DNA from: Aurantiochytrium sp. KH105
Lineage: Eukaryota; Sar; Bigyra; Thraustochytrida; Thraustochytriidae
DNA length: 64,000 bases
Assembly (NCBI GenBank): GCA_003116975.1
Contig: BGKB01000080.1
Span: 1-64,000 of the forward strand
Reading direction: 5' to 3'
The notes beneath the pieces are model-generated. The model had not been told where the DNA came from and made no database searches. It saw only the letters and a program-made list of their open reading frames with translations. Made by a program: the position numbers and the translations under genes. This document shows positions 50,816 to 60,316 of the stretch, in pieces. Within the stretch, counting starts at the first letter, position 1. Each line of letters begins with the position of its first letter.

Positions 50816-51182
50816 TAGGATAACCACAGGAGACGACGAAGCGAGATCATGGCAAAGACTCACGGCACGCCACGTTTTCTTTCCTGCGCCTGCGATGCGA
50901 CTCGAAGTCAGCTCGCCAGGCTCACCGTGCGCGGCGCGAAAAGATAGCGACGCAAACTTGGACGACTTCGAGACGCTCTGGCCGGGAAGCCTTTCGCTTC
51001 ATGGCGCAGCGTATTCACTCATCACTTACTCATTCATTCCTTCATGCATTCCTTCGTTCTCGCGCCGACGCCGCTGACGATTTTCGCGCAAGATTCTCGC
51101 GTCGCGACGTCAGATTCCTTGTGGCAAGCGAGACCGCGCCACGACCGCTGCCGAGATCGCGCGCGAGTTTCGAAGCACGATG

Positions 51183-51232
51183 CACTCCACTCCACTCCAC
51201 TCCACTCCACTCCACTCCACTCCACTCCACTC
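51183..51232. repeat. CACTC pentanucleotide microsatellite
   Basis: About ten uninterrupted CACTC (TCCAC) units, the longest perfect pentamer array in the window. Shorter related CACTC and CATTC runs lie at 51365-51420. Confidence 0.93.
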
Positions 51233-51596
51233 TATCCTGGGCGAAGCCGCGCGCCGTTTCCCGATCGTCGACGAGTTGTTTGCAGGGCCCGAGTTGTTTG
51301 CAAGACGGTGACGAGTTGTTTGCAGCCGCGCTCAGCTCAACCCAGCCCAGCTCAGCGTCCATCCCACTCCACTCCACTCCATCCCATACACATCATTCCA
51401 TTCCATCCATTCCATTCCTGCGGCAGCTGCGTCACCGAGGCAACCATGGCAACCAACTGCGAAGCTCGTGCTGCAGAAGGAGCGCGTGCGTTCAGAGCCA
51501 GACGAGTTGTTTGCGCGGCGCACGAGTTGTTGTTGCGGCCGTCTTCCTGAGCACCGCGCTGACTGTCCGAGGGAGGAGCAAGAGCACAGGCCTCGG

Positions 51597-51633
51597 AAAG
51601 CAAAGCAAAGCAAAGCAAAAGCAAAACAAAGCA
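51597..51633. repeat. AAAGC pentanucleotide microsatellite
   Basis: Six or seven AAAGC/AAAAC units in a row. Confidence 0.9.
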
Positions 51634-52627
51634 AGTGCAGGCGATCCATCAAGGGAACGTATTTTGCGCGTGGCCGATGGTGGATGAATGGATGGTGGAC
51701 GGGCAGATGATGCGGTGGATGAGTGAGTGACTCGGAGCGAGCGAGCGGCTGCGGATGGTGGATGGATGGTGGATAGATACGATGGCGACAGAGCGTTCGA
51801 AAAAGAGAATGAATCATGGACGGATGGATGGAAAGAAAAGGAAAATGTAAATTAGGAGGCTTTTCGCTTCGCATCTTCAGGCGCCGCGGAAGATACATTG
51901 CTGCGCGAAGAAAGTCGAAAAGCGACCGCGGGAAACCGGCTCATTAGCCGTCTGTGTCGGCTGAGCTGCAAGCACACCGGCGCCAAGACCTCGCTGGCTC
52001 ACGATCTTCAAAATGCACAGCCAACCACCGTATAACTATGGTGGATCGTCAAGGAAAGAAAATCCTCAAAAACAATCCAAGAAAAAACCGCGCAAATCCG
52101 CGGGAAACAACCGGGCGCGCGCGGCAGCGGAGCAGGACGAGGCCCGTTCTCGGAAGGCAGACTCGTGGCGCAGGAGCGGCTTCTGCGGTCACAAGGGCGG
52201 CTTTTGCGGCAGCAGGAGCGGCGCCTCGCAGGCCCGATCGCAAGTATACTAACTTACGACTAGGCAGGCCTGGAGCGGCGCCGCGAGAGCCACCCATCGC
52301 CGCCCGCCCCGCACGTGCCCGCACCTCTTCCCGCATCCCGCCGTCGTGCGGGGCTCTGCTCTCCGGCGCCCACTGGCTCGGGCCGCGGCGCCAGAGGGAC
52401 CGCGCAGGCTGGTCCCCCATGACGTCCACTGGGCGCGCCGTGCCCGCAGCCGATAGCTGCGGGAGGGGCGTTTGCCCGCAGATGCGCGGCGCCGTTTCCG
52501 GTAGCGGGGCGGTAGGGCAGGCGTAGCGGGGTGCGGTTTCGCCTAGGCGCGGCGGTGTGCACGGCAGGCTCGACAGCTCGGGTGAAATGGCTGACAGAGT
52601 TCGCGCGGCGCAGCCACTCATTCCCGC

Positions 52628-52680
52628 TTTCCCTTCCCTCCCTTCCCTTCCCTTCCCTTCCTTTCCTTGCCCTTCCCTCC
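52628..52680. repeat. CCCTT pentanucleotide microsatellite
   Basis: CTTCC/CCCTT units over about 50 bp, with some CTTTC variants. Confidence 0.88.
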
Positions 52681-52835
52681 GCGCCAAGCTTTTCTATCCT
52701 TCGCGTCCGTCCTCAGCAGCAGCAGCGGCCCTCATTCGTTTCCTTCGACCCGTCCATTCGAGCACGCATCGCTGCCATCTCCATCCCGGCCTGCGTTTGT
52801 TTGCTGGTTCGTGAACGCATCCGGTTGCAGGAGGG

Positions 52836-52882
52836 TCGATGGATCGATGGATCGACGGATGCGATGCGATGCGATGCGATGC
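52836..52882. repeat. GATCGATG and GCGAT microsatellite
   Basis: GGATCGAT units pass into five uninterrupted GCGAT units. Confidence 0.88.
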
Positions 52883-53055
52883 AGGTTGTGTCGATCGACA
52901 GTGAGGAGAGCGAGAGCGGAGTAAGATGGCAGAGCGGTGCGCGCTGTGCACACGCGAGGACTGGCGGGCGAGGCGCGCGCAGGAGTGTGAGCTTGCGTGG
53001 GTGAGTGGGCAGCACAAAGAGTGTTTTTATGGGAAGAGGTGCATGGCTTGGCTCT

Positions 53056-53132
53056 GCATCGCATTGCATTGCGATGAATTGCATTGCATTGCATTGCATT
53101 GCGATGAGTTGCATTGCATGGCATGGCATGGC
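53056..53132. repeat. GCATT pentanucleotide microsatellite
   Basis: GCATT units with GCGAT and GCATG variants at regular 5-bp phase, which suggests that one array mutated into the next. Confidence 0.9.
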
Positions 53133-53194
53133 GTTACGGCGCGGTCCGGGGGACTGGTCTCCGCAGCCAACGACTCGGAACGGGTGGTCGACCA

Positions 53195-53310
53195 GCATCG
53201 CATCGCATCGCATCGCATCGGATCGGATCGGATTGCTCCGAACTGCATCGGATCGGATCGGATTGCTCCTAACTTGTAATGCAATGCCATGCCATGCAAT
53301 GGAATGCCAT
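53195..53310. repeat. CATCG / GATCG / CCATG pentanucleotide array
   Basis: CATCG units are followed by GATCG units, then a duplicated block of about 30 bp (ATCGGATCGGATTGCTCC occurs twice), then CCATG-type units. Confidence 0.88.
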
Positions 53311-53402
53311 ACCGATGATGCTCAGAAGAAACTTGTGCACGTGCGAAAGTCGCCGCGCATGTTCGTTCGTCCACCCTGCGTCCCAAAGTCGAGCATTTTT
53401 AG

Positions 53403-53434
53403 TCGGTCGCGGTCGCGGTCGGTCGGTCGGTCGG
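53403..53434. repeat. GGTC tetranucleotide microsatellite
   Basis: GGTCGCGGTC followed by uninterrupted GGTC units. Confidence 0.85.
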
Positions 53435-54035
53435 CGCGGCCGGCCCGGCGTCTGCGGCCAGGGAGGAAGAGGAGAGGCTCGTCATCGATCGATCGATCGG
53501 CCGATCGACTGCGATGAGCCATGTGGTTTGTGCGTATAGATAGGTAGTAGTCTCGTTGGGTGGCCAGGGTGGCGTGGCCGCGCCGCGTGTGCAAGCAGCG
53601 CAGGCTCGTGAGACGCTCCGTCCGAGCGAGCGAGCGAGCGAGCAAGTGCACAAAGTGCGCGGCCCCTTCTCCGAGCACCGTCGCGTGTCAGTGGGGTCCA
53701 GGAGGGAGCCTGAGAAGGAGAATGCGTCGGTGCATTGCACGCTGCTGCTGCTCTGCACTGCACTGCTTTCGGTGATGGTGGGTTACCGAAAAGGCGAACG
53801 GACAGAAGCCAGGAACTGGTATTGAATGCCTGTTGAATGTATGAATGTATGTATATGTATGTATGTAATGTCTGTATTTGTATGAATGTTGCATGCAGTG
53901 AAGACCTTGTGTATGGCCGTCCGTCTTCGCGGCGCCTTTCGTCTTTCATCCCCAATGGGTGCTATCCATGAATGATTGTGAGGAAAGAAAACTTGAAGCA
54001 AAGAAAAGGAAAGGAAAGGAAAAGAAAAAGAAGAA

Positions 54036-57000
54036 TCAGTCGGTCTCCGGCTTAGCAGCCTGCTCGCGATGCTTCTGGAGAATCTCGTCGACCTTTTGCG
54101 AATGAAGCTGACGCGCATGCACACGCTCGTGCAAAATGGCGTCCCGCTGGTTCTGCACGGCAGTCTCCTTCTCGCGAATCTGCTCGGCAGACTTGGGCGA
54201 AGAACGCTTGTCAAGCTTGCTCTGCAGCGAGGCCGGCAGCGATGGCGACTCGTCCCGATCATCAGGTGCAAAGGATACCTGGTTCGCGACGAACTCCTGC
54301 TTGAGCGCCTTGACCTGCAAAACGTACTCCTGGTGCGAGTGCGCAGATTTTGCTTTTGCCGCCAACTTGCTCTGGCGGCGCTGCTGGGCACGTGCCTCCT
54401 TGTTGCGAATGACATCGCCCGTGGGACTACGATACGTCTTGAGACGCTCCTTGAGTCGCTTCGGCAACGGCGCGCTCGAGATATCCTCCTCTGCGAAACG
54501 AGGCTTGGTCTTGCGCAACGTCCAGACCTCGCGCACCTTGGCAGCGTGCGCAGCGAGCTTATCGCAGCGCGCAGCGAGCAGCTCGTGACGCCGCGCCCCA
54601 GCGGCGGCTTCCTTGGCCAAGAGAGCAGACGGAGACTTCTTGGCCGCCTCCAGCGAAGCAAGACGCGCTCGGAGGCGCTTCGGGAGCGCCACGGCAACCG
54701 TCTCGCCCTTGGTCAGAAGCTGCATCGAGTCCCGGTACGTGTCACGCACCTGGCGCACCTTGGCAGCGTGCGCCAGGTGCATGCTGGCCGCATGAGCCTT
54801 GGCCTCGCGAGCAAGCTGGGCCCGCTTCGCCGCCAGCTCGAGCTTGCGCAGCACGGCAGCGTCCGTGGGCTTGCGCAGAGCCGCCAGCCGTGCTGCCAGC
54901 GCCGCCGGCAGCTCCACGCCGGCAGGCGCTCCCTCGGGAAACCTCGCCTCGGTCTCCTTGGCCTGCCGCCGTGCCATGGCCCGACGCACGTGCGTGCGCG
55001 CCGCAGTCCGCCGCGCGCGCAGAAGCGCCTCGCGCCGCGACGCAGCGGCCTCTTCGCGCCGCAGCGACGCCTCGCCGCCGCGCGCCTGGGCCTGCGATGC
55101 CAAGCTCTCGGCACGTGCAGCGAGTCTCTTTGGGAGCTTCAACGGCTCTGGGGACCCGCGCACAATCCAGACCTGGTTCTGCTCGAGGTCCGCGTGCAGC
55201 GCGCGCGCGCGCTCGCGGGCAGGGGCGGCCTCGCGCGCGCGGTGGCGCAGCGACTCCAGCCGGATCTCGCGACGCTGCGAGGCCGCGGCCAGCTTGCGGC
55301 GAATCGCCTCGGGACGCGGTCGCGTCAGCGAGGCCAGACGCGAGCGAAGGTGCTCGGGCAGCTCTGCGGCCGCGGCCTCTGCCGCAAAACGGGGCTCGCG
55401 GGCCTTGGCAGCCGCGCGCGAGGCCGCAAGACGGTTGTGCTTGCGAGCCTTGGCAGCCTTGGCCGCCAGCGACGCACGCAGGGTATCGCCCGCGGCGGCC
55501 TCCTTGCTTACGAGGCCCTCAGGCGTCCAGCGAGGCGCGAGCTTGGCGGCGCGCCGCGCCAGAGCGCGCGGGAGGGGCGTGGCCGTCGCCACCTGCCCAC
55601 TAGCGAGCTCCATGCCGGTCTCAGCCATGCTGTGCTTGAGAGCCACAGCGGCACGGGCAGCCTCACCTCGCTGATGCGCAATGTGCGCACGCGCGGCGAG
55701 GGCGACGGAGCGCCGTACGCTGGCGATCTCGTTCTTGCGCAAAATGGCCTCTGGCGTGCGCCGACGAGCACCTTCGAGGCGGGTGCGCAGATTTTCCGGA
55801 AGACCAGCGGGGATCTTGTTGTTGCCGAAGCGCGGCTCGAGCTTCTTATTGGCGCTCAGCTTAGCGACCTTGGCGCTGTGCTCGGCAGCACCTGCCATCA
55901 CACCCTCGAGCATATCACGACGACGCTGCTCGGCAGCGGCCTCCTTGGCGAGCTGGGCCTCCGAGGTCCAGGCCGGTTTACCTGCTCGCAGCATGACAAG
56001 CCTCTTGGTGAGTCGCTTTGGAAGCGCGACAGGCGTGGCAAGCTTGGTGTCAGCGCTCGTGGCCAAGAGGATGTTGTTGCTCTCGAGACTTTCCTTGAGA
56101 GCGCGTGCGCGCGGTACGGCCACTTCATTGTGGACACGGGCCGCCTGGGCCTTGGCGGCTGTGTGCAGCTCTGCGCGCTTAGCGGCGAGAGCCTCCTTGC
56201 GCAGCAAGGCCTCCTTGGTCGGCCTGGTCAAGGCGGCCAGCCGCGCACGAAGCCGCTCGGGCAGCTGCACCGAGGCAGCGTCGACCCCCGCCGCCGCCGC
56301 CGCCGGTTCCGCTGCGCTGCTGGCTTCGTTGAATTCTGGAAAGCGCGCCTCGGTGGTTTTCGCCTCGCGCAGCTTGGACACCTGGGTCAGGTGGGCGCGG
56401 GCTTTCGCCATCTTCATCTCCATCAGCTCGCGCTGACGCGCCGCGGCACCTTCATGCGAGGCAACGACCGAGTCCGGGGTCCACTTGGGAGCCAGACGCT
56501 CAGCGCGAAGAGCAAGACGCTTGGGAAGCTTGACACCCACAGCGGGAGCGCCAGGATTTGCGGACCCAAAGTCGACCTCATTTGCAACAAAGGCCTTCTT
56601 TGCTGCCCGGGCCTGCTCAACAACGACCATGTGGTCGCTGGCACGCTTGGCCTTGGCCTCGAGCACAAGGCGATGCTTGGCTTCTGCCAATGCTTCTTTG
56701 CGCAGAATCGCTTCCTTGGTCGGGCGTCGGAGACTTTCAAGTCTTGCCTTAAGGTTGGCGGGCAAAAAGTCTGGCGCGGAGGCCGTCTCGAATCTTGCTT
56801 CGGTGGCCTTGGCCTCCTTGCGCGCAGCGACGGTCGCGAGATGCGCGGCTTGCTTGTCCGCGACGGCGCGAAGTCTAGCTTCGCGGCGTGCGGCGGTCTG
56901 GGCCTCCTTTTCGAGCACCGGCTTGGCTCGGGCCGCAGACGCCGCCTTGAGGTTACGCAGGCGCTTTTGCAGCCGGCCCGGTAGCTTGACGGGAGCGGGG

Positions 57001-57438
57001 GGCGCGCTGGGCTGGGCTGCCCCGGCGCTGGCGCCGCAGCAGCCCAAAATGTTCCTGTTGAACTCATCTTTGCGCGCGCGCACTTCTTGGACCTTGGCCC
57101 CGAATTGTGCTGCGCCCATGACTTTGGCCTTGAGCATTTCCTCGCGCTTCATCTCGACCTGCTCTTCCTTTTGTCGGATTTGTTCTGCGCTTGGTCGCCC
57201 TGGCAGCGAGGCCAGCCGCTTCTGAAGGCGTTCTGGGAGCTGCGGTTTGCCCGCACCGTTCATGCTCTTGACCATGAGAGGACCTTCTGCGATCTGGTTG
57301 CACGCCTGCGTCTTGTTTTCTTCGCCAGCGTCGATGGAGCAGTTGTTGTTTCCACGCGCCTTGGTCGGCGTGCCGGGCTTGCGCTCTGTGAGCGGGTTGG
57401 CAGGCTCGTTCATCTTCATTGACGCGAGCCGCTGCTTG

Positions 57439-57472
<34 letters not shown>

Positions 57473-57509
57473 CGCCCAGGTCCACAAAGTACGCCGTCGA
57501 TCGCATCAT
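54036..57509 (-). CDS. Seven-fold tandem stathmin-like repeat protein (14 alternating A/B units)
   Basis: A 1157-residue protein. After a short N-terminus with a Q10 run (about 14-23), residues 91-1157 are 14 units averaging 76 residues, alternating strictly between two types. A units read LPxRLxxRLxxLxRPTxEAILRKExLA, then an Ala/Lys-rich helix with a His, ending in an Asn-rich motif such as SNNIL or NEVDF. B units read LPKRLxxRAxxLAxxWTPE, then KEAAAxxRR and a His-x3-Val helix, ending EARFPE or EPRFA. Aligned by eye, A matches stathmin's first tubulin-binding repeat (EEIQKKLEAAEERR, REHEKEV, EENNNF) and B its second (ANKENREAQ, KDKHIEEVR). Stathmin sequesters two alpha/beta-tubulin dimers along such a helix, so seven A+B pairs could bind many dimers. 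The homology is a hypothesis. The start is the first ATG of the frame (MMRSTAY) at 57509. Confidence 0.8.
57443..57478 (-). repeat. CAG/CAA repeat coding poly-Gln in the stathmin-like protein
   Basis: Ten glutamine codons, mixed CAG and CAA, near the N-terminus of the 14-unit protein. The mixture of codons suggests an older or stabilised tract. Confidence 0.85.
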
Positions 57510-59081
57510 GGCTGATGTACTTGTGCTCGTACTTGAGTTTCTTGTCCTTTTGCTTGAACGAACGCGTTCTCGCCCTCGTGCTCGGGGGCTGTTGCTCTCA
57601 CGCACGCGCGCACGCACGCACGCACGAGGGTTGTCGTTTGTCTTTCGAACTGGGTTCTCACGCTCGCGAGAACCAAAGTTTTCCTTCTTCTCCTTCTCCA
57701 AAATTCTTCTTTCCGCGGCGAAAGACGTCGACGAGCTGGACAACGTGTCGCACGCAACCCCGTCGCGCCGCGACTCGCCTCACCGCGACTCGCCCCGCGC
57801 GTCGCGCTCGCGTCCTGTCTGGTCTCCTGTCGCGGGACCTCGGTTTGTTGCGGCTTCTTGGCCGCCCTGGGACCGCATTCCAGTGGACCCTGGAGACGTT
57901 CCTCTCTGAGGCCCAGAACCGCTCCCTGCCCACCTTGCCGCGCAATCGTCCACCCAGTGGAGCTCTCCACCTGCTTCTCTGCAGCCGCGCTCTCTTATCC
58001 GGCCAACGTTCGCCTGCCTCCCGCGCGACTACGTAGCGAAGCCTACGAAGAATTCTAGACCCCTCGAAGGAAAATTGGGCCAGGTAACGGTAACACGAAC
58101 GTCAAGTCCAGTGTCGGTCAAATTAGTACATGCACCCAGCAGCGCTAGCTACGGTATTTGTGGGTAATGCCAGGATGATGCTGGGTGGATAAACATTGAA
58201 ATTGGGACGGGTTCCATGTGCTCGGGCTCAGTGGAGTTGTGAGAGGCAGGGTGCTGGTCATTCATCTCGGTAAATTCCTCGGCTACTATTTTCCCGTGTT
58301 GAGGGGATGCCCAGTGGCGGTAGAACCTAATCTCATCGTTTGCGTTGCGCAGGCTGATGCTGAGGGGGGGAAAAAGCGTTGCGTAGGTGTTGGAAAAAAA
58401 AAGAAAAAAAAGTCGGTCCAGCGAGGATGGCATGGGTGGAGAGGAGAGGGATGGCTGGCTACTGAGATCCCGTGATGCGACTGCGGCGCGCGGAGCGGCC
58501 ACCTACCTAGGCAGAGGTTCTGGCTGGCTGGGTGCCGGCGACGACTCTGCGCTCGCGATGAGGAGGTCGGCGCTCGCTCGGACCATGGCTGAGGCAGCCG
58601 CATGCTGCAGCTGCAGCTGCGTGCGTTGGCGTTCGTCCAAGTTTGGTTACTTCGCTTGGCCGGCAGTTGAAAGTGCCGGGATCGACAAGTGAGCACTCAC
58701 ACACGCACTCTATACGTAGTATCTACTGTAGTGGCTATCGAGGGAGCACGTACTAACAAGTAAGTGCAAAGGGGGAACGAGGCGCGCGCAAGGGGCCGGT
58801 CCGAGGGGGCCTAGGCGGAGCGGTAGGAAGCGGCTAGCGCTCGGGGTGCGCCATGATCACGTGCAGAAGGAAGTGCCTGAAAAAAGGAAGAGAGGTTTGA
58901 ACGAATCCAAGATGGCGACCGGCGTCCATCGCGGCGCTCTTCGAGGAGCGCCGCGCGAGGAGGAGCGCGAGGAGGAGGACAAGGACGCGGACGAGGAAAA
59001 TCGCGATGCAGAGAGGACGAGGTTGGCGAGAAATGCCAAATGGGCCGGTCGAAGTTAGACGGCTGGTTTTATCGGTCAACT

Positions 59082-59082
59082 T

Positions 59083-59115
<33 letters not shown>
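59082..59115. repeat. CAG trinucleotide microsatellite
   Basis: About eleven CAG units in non-coding DNA. A second CAG/AGC array lies at 59832-59878. Confidence 0.9.
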
Positions 59116-59117
<2 letters not shown>

Positions 59118-59831
59118 TGCAGCTATGCAAGATGGCGGACGAGGAAATGACTGACCGGCAGGGCGCGTGCATGATGTACGGTATCGTGCGTCATGAACTG
59201 GATTCGTGAGCAACAGCACGGACACCGCCCGGGCCGGGAGATCGGCCTCCACGCGACCACCAAGCACCGCGGCAATTGCAACTGCAGCGCAGCCGTGCTG
59301 TGCTAGGTTTATGTTTTGCTTTGCTATCAAGCATATTCTTGGCACGCGAAAGAAGCCATGACGCCTGCGAGTCAACGGGGACCGGATTCATCATGGATGA
59401 TGCCAAGCACGCTCCGCCGTCTTCTCGCGCCAACTCCGCCCGCGCTGCTGCTGGCCGCGATAAAGCGCGCGATAAAGCGCGAGACGAAGGGAGTATTCCC
59501 CGCCCAAGGCCCGTGCATCCATCCGGACACAGGCGACGCGCAGCAACTCCGCCCGGCTCAGCGCGCTTAGGTCGCAAGAGCGTGGCGAGCGAGCGGCGGC
59601 TGCTGCTGCTGGAGGAGACGATGGGTGGGCGCGACACAACTGCCGCTTGGCAGCAAGCAAATACGCTTTTCCTGCGTGGCCAGTAGTGTTTTTTCCGGTC
59701 GCTGACCGGGAGGAAGCGACTCGCCTGACGCGCACGGGCGGCGGCCAGACCCCGGATTCTAGGCACGCCGCGGCACCCTCGACCCGGCACGCCGCGCCCC
59801 CGCCCGCGCGAGGCAGCGTCGCGCGGCGGCA

Positions 59832-59878
59832 GCAGCAGCAGCAGCAGCAGCGGCGGAGTAGCAGCAGCAGCAGCAGCG
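59832..59878. repeat. CAG trinucleotide microsatellite, interrupted
   Basis: Two CAG/AGC runs separated by GGCGGAGT, together about 45 bp. Confidence 0.9.
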
Positions 59879-60316
59879 GGCGAGCGGAAGGGCGCGCAGC
59901 GAGGGATCGGCGCGAAGCATCGGCGATTGATTGGGCGCCGGAGACCGACTCCCGCCCGCGCCCCCAAGGCCAACGCGCCCCGCCGTGCGACGCGGCGCGA
60001 CGCAGCGAGGAGGAGAGACCAGCGCGGAGGAGGAAAGCGTGCGCGGTAGGCGGCCGCCGACGCGGAGCTGGCGCGAGCGCGAGCGCGAGCGCGGAGTCGA
60101 AGCCGCGATCGTTGCCGCGGCGCGGCACGTGACGCCTAGCTAGCAATAGCAAGGGCTAGCTAGCTGGCCTAGCTGGCCTAGCCTAGCTGAGAAAGACAAC
60201 ACCCGACGCAGACGAGCCTGGCCCGCGTGAGGCGGAGGAGGCCAGCGTCCTGACGACGGCGCCCGGGCCCGCGCGCAAATCGCAAACGACAAGGGCGAGG
60301 GGACACGAACGAAGAG

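Larger units (their letters stand above)
49068..54035. other. 5 kb gene-poor region packed with simple repeats
   Basis: The longest spacer in the window. Frames up to about 260 codons exist on both strands but are compositionally extreme, overlap one another and match nothing I recognise. The DNA holds at least eight different pentanucleotide or tetranucleotide microsatellites (listed separately), CGAG runs (about 49408-49433, 50549-50577 and 53623-53645) and clusters of GC-rich words: GCAAGTGCGG at 50113-50122 and 50221-50230, and GCGTTTGCCCGCAG at 50251-50264 and 52468-52481. A small RNA gene could be hidden here; I saw no tRNA. Confidence 0.55.
57510..60316. other. 2.8 kb divergent intergenic region; no gene recognised
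   Basis: It lies between the starts of the stathmin-like gene (-) and the sulfatase gene (+). It contains CAG microsatellites at 59082-59115 and 59832-59878, AAGATGGCG words at about 58911 and 59129, and CTAGCTAGC-rich DNA just upstream of the sulfatase (60134-60190). Open frames here (for example - 59191-59973) are translations of CAG or GC-rich repeats and are not called. Confidence 0.55.

Noticed and set aside
52836-53310. Regular 5-bp and 8-bp arrays considered as a CRISPR-like or satellite array
   Set aside because: There are no unique spacers between conserved repeats; they are ordinary microsatellites in a eukaryotic genome.
54069-56984. A 971-codon plus-strand frame opposite the stathmin-like gene
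   Set aside because: Codon-aligned shadow of an Ala/Arg/Leu-rich repeat gene with biased codons; its Leu/Arg repeats mirror the sense repeats.
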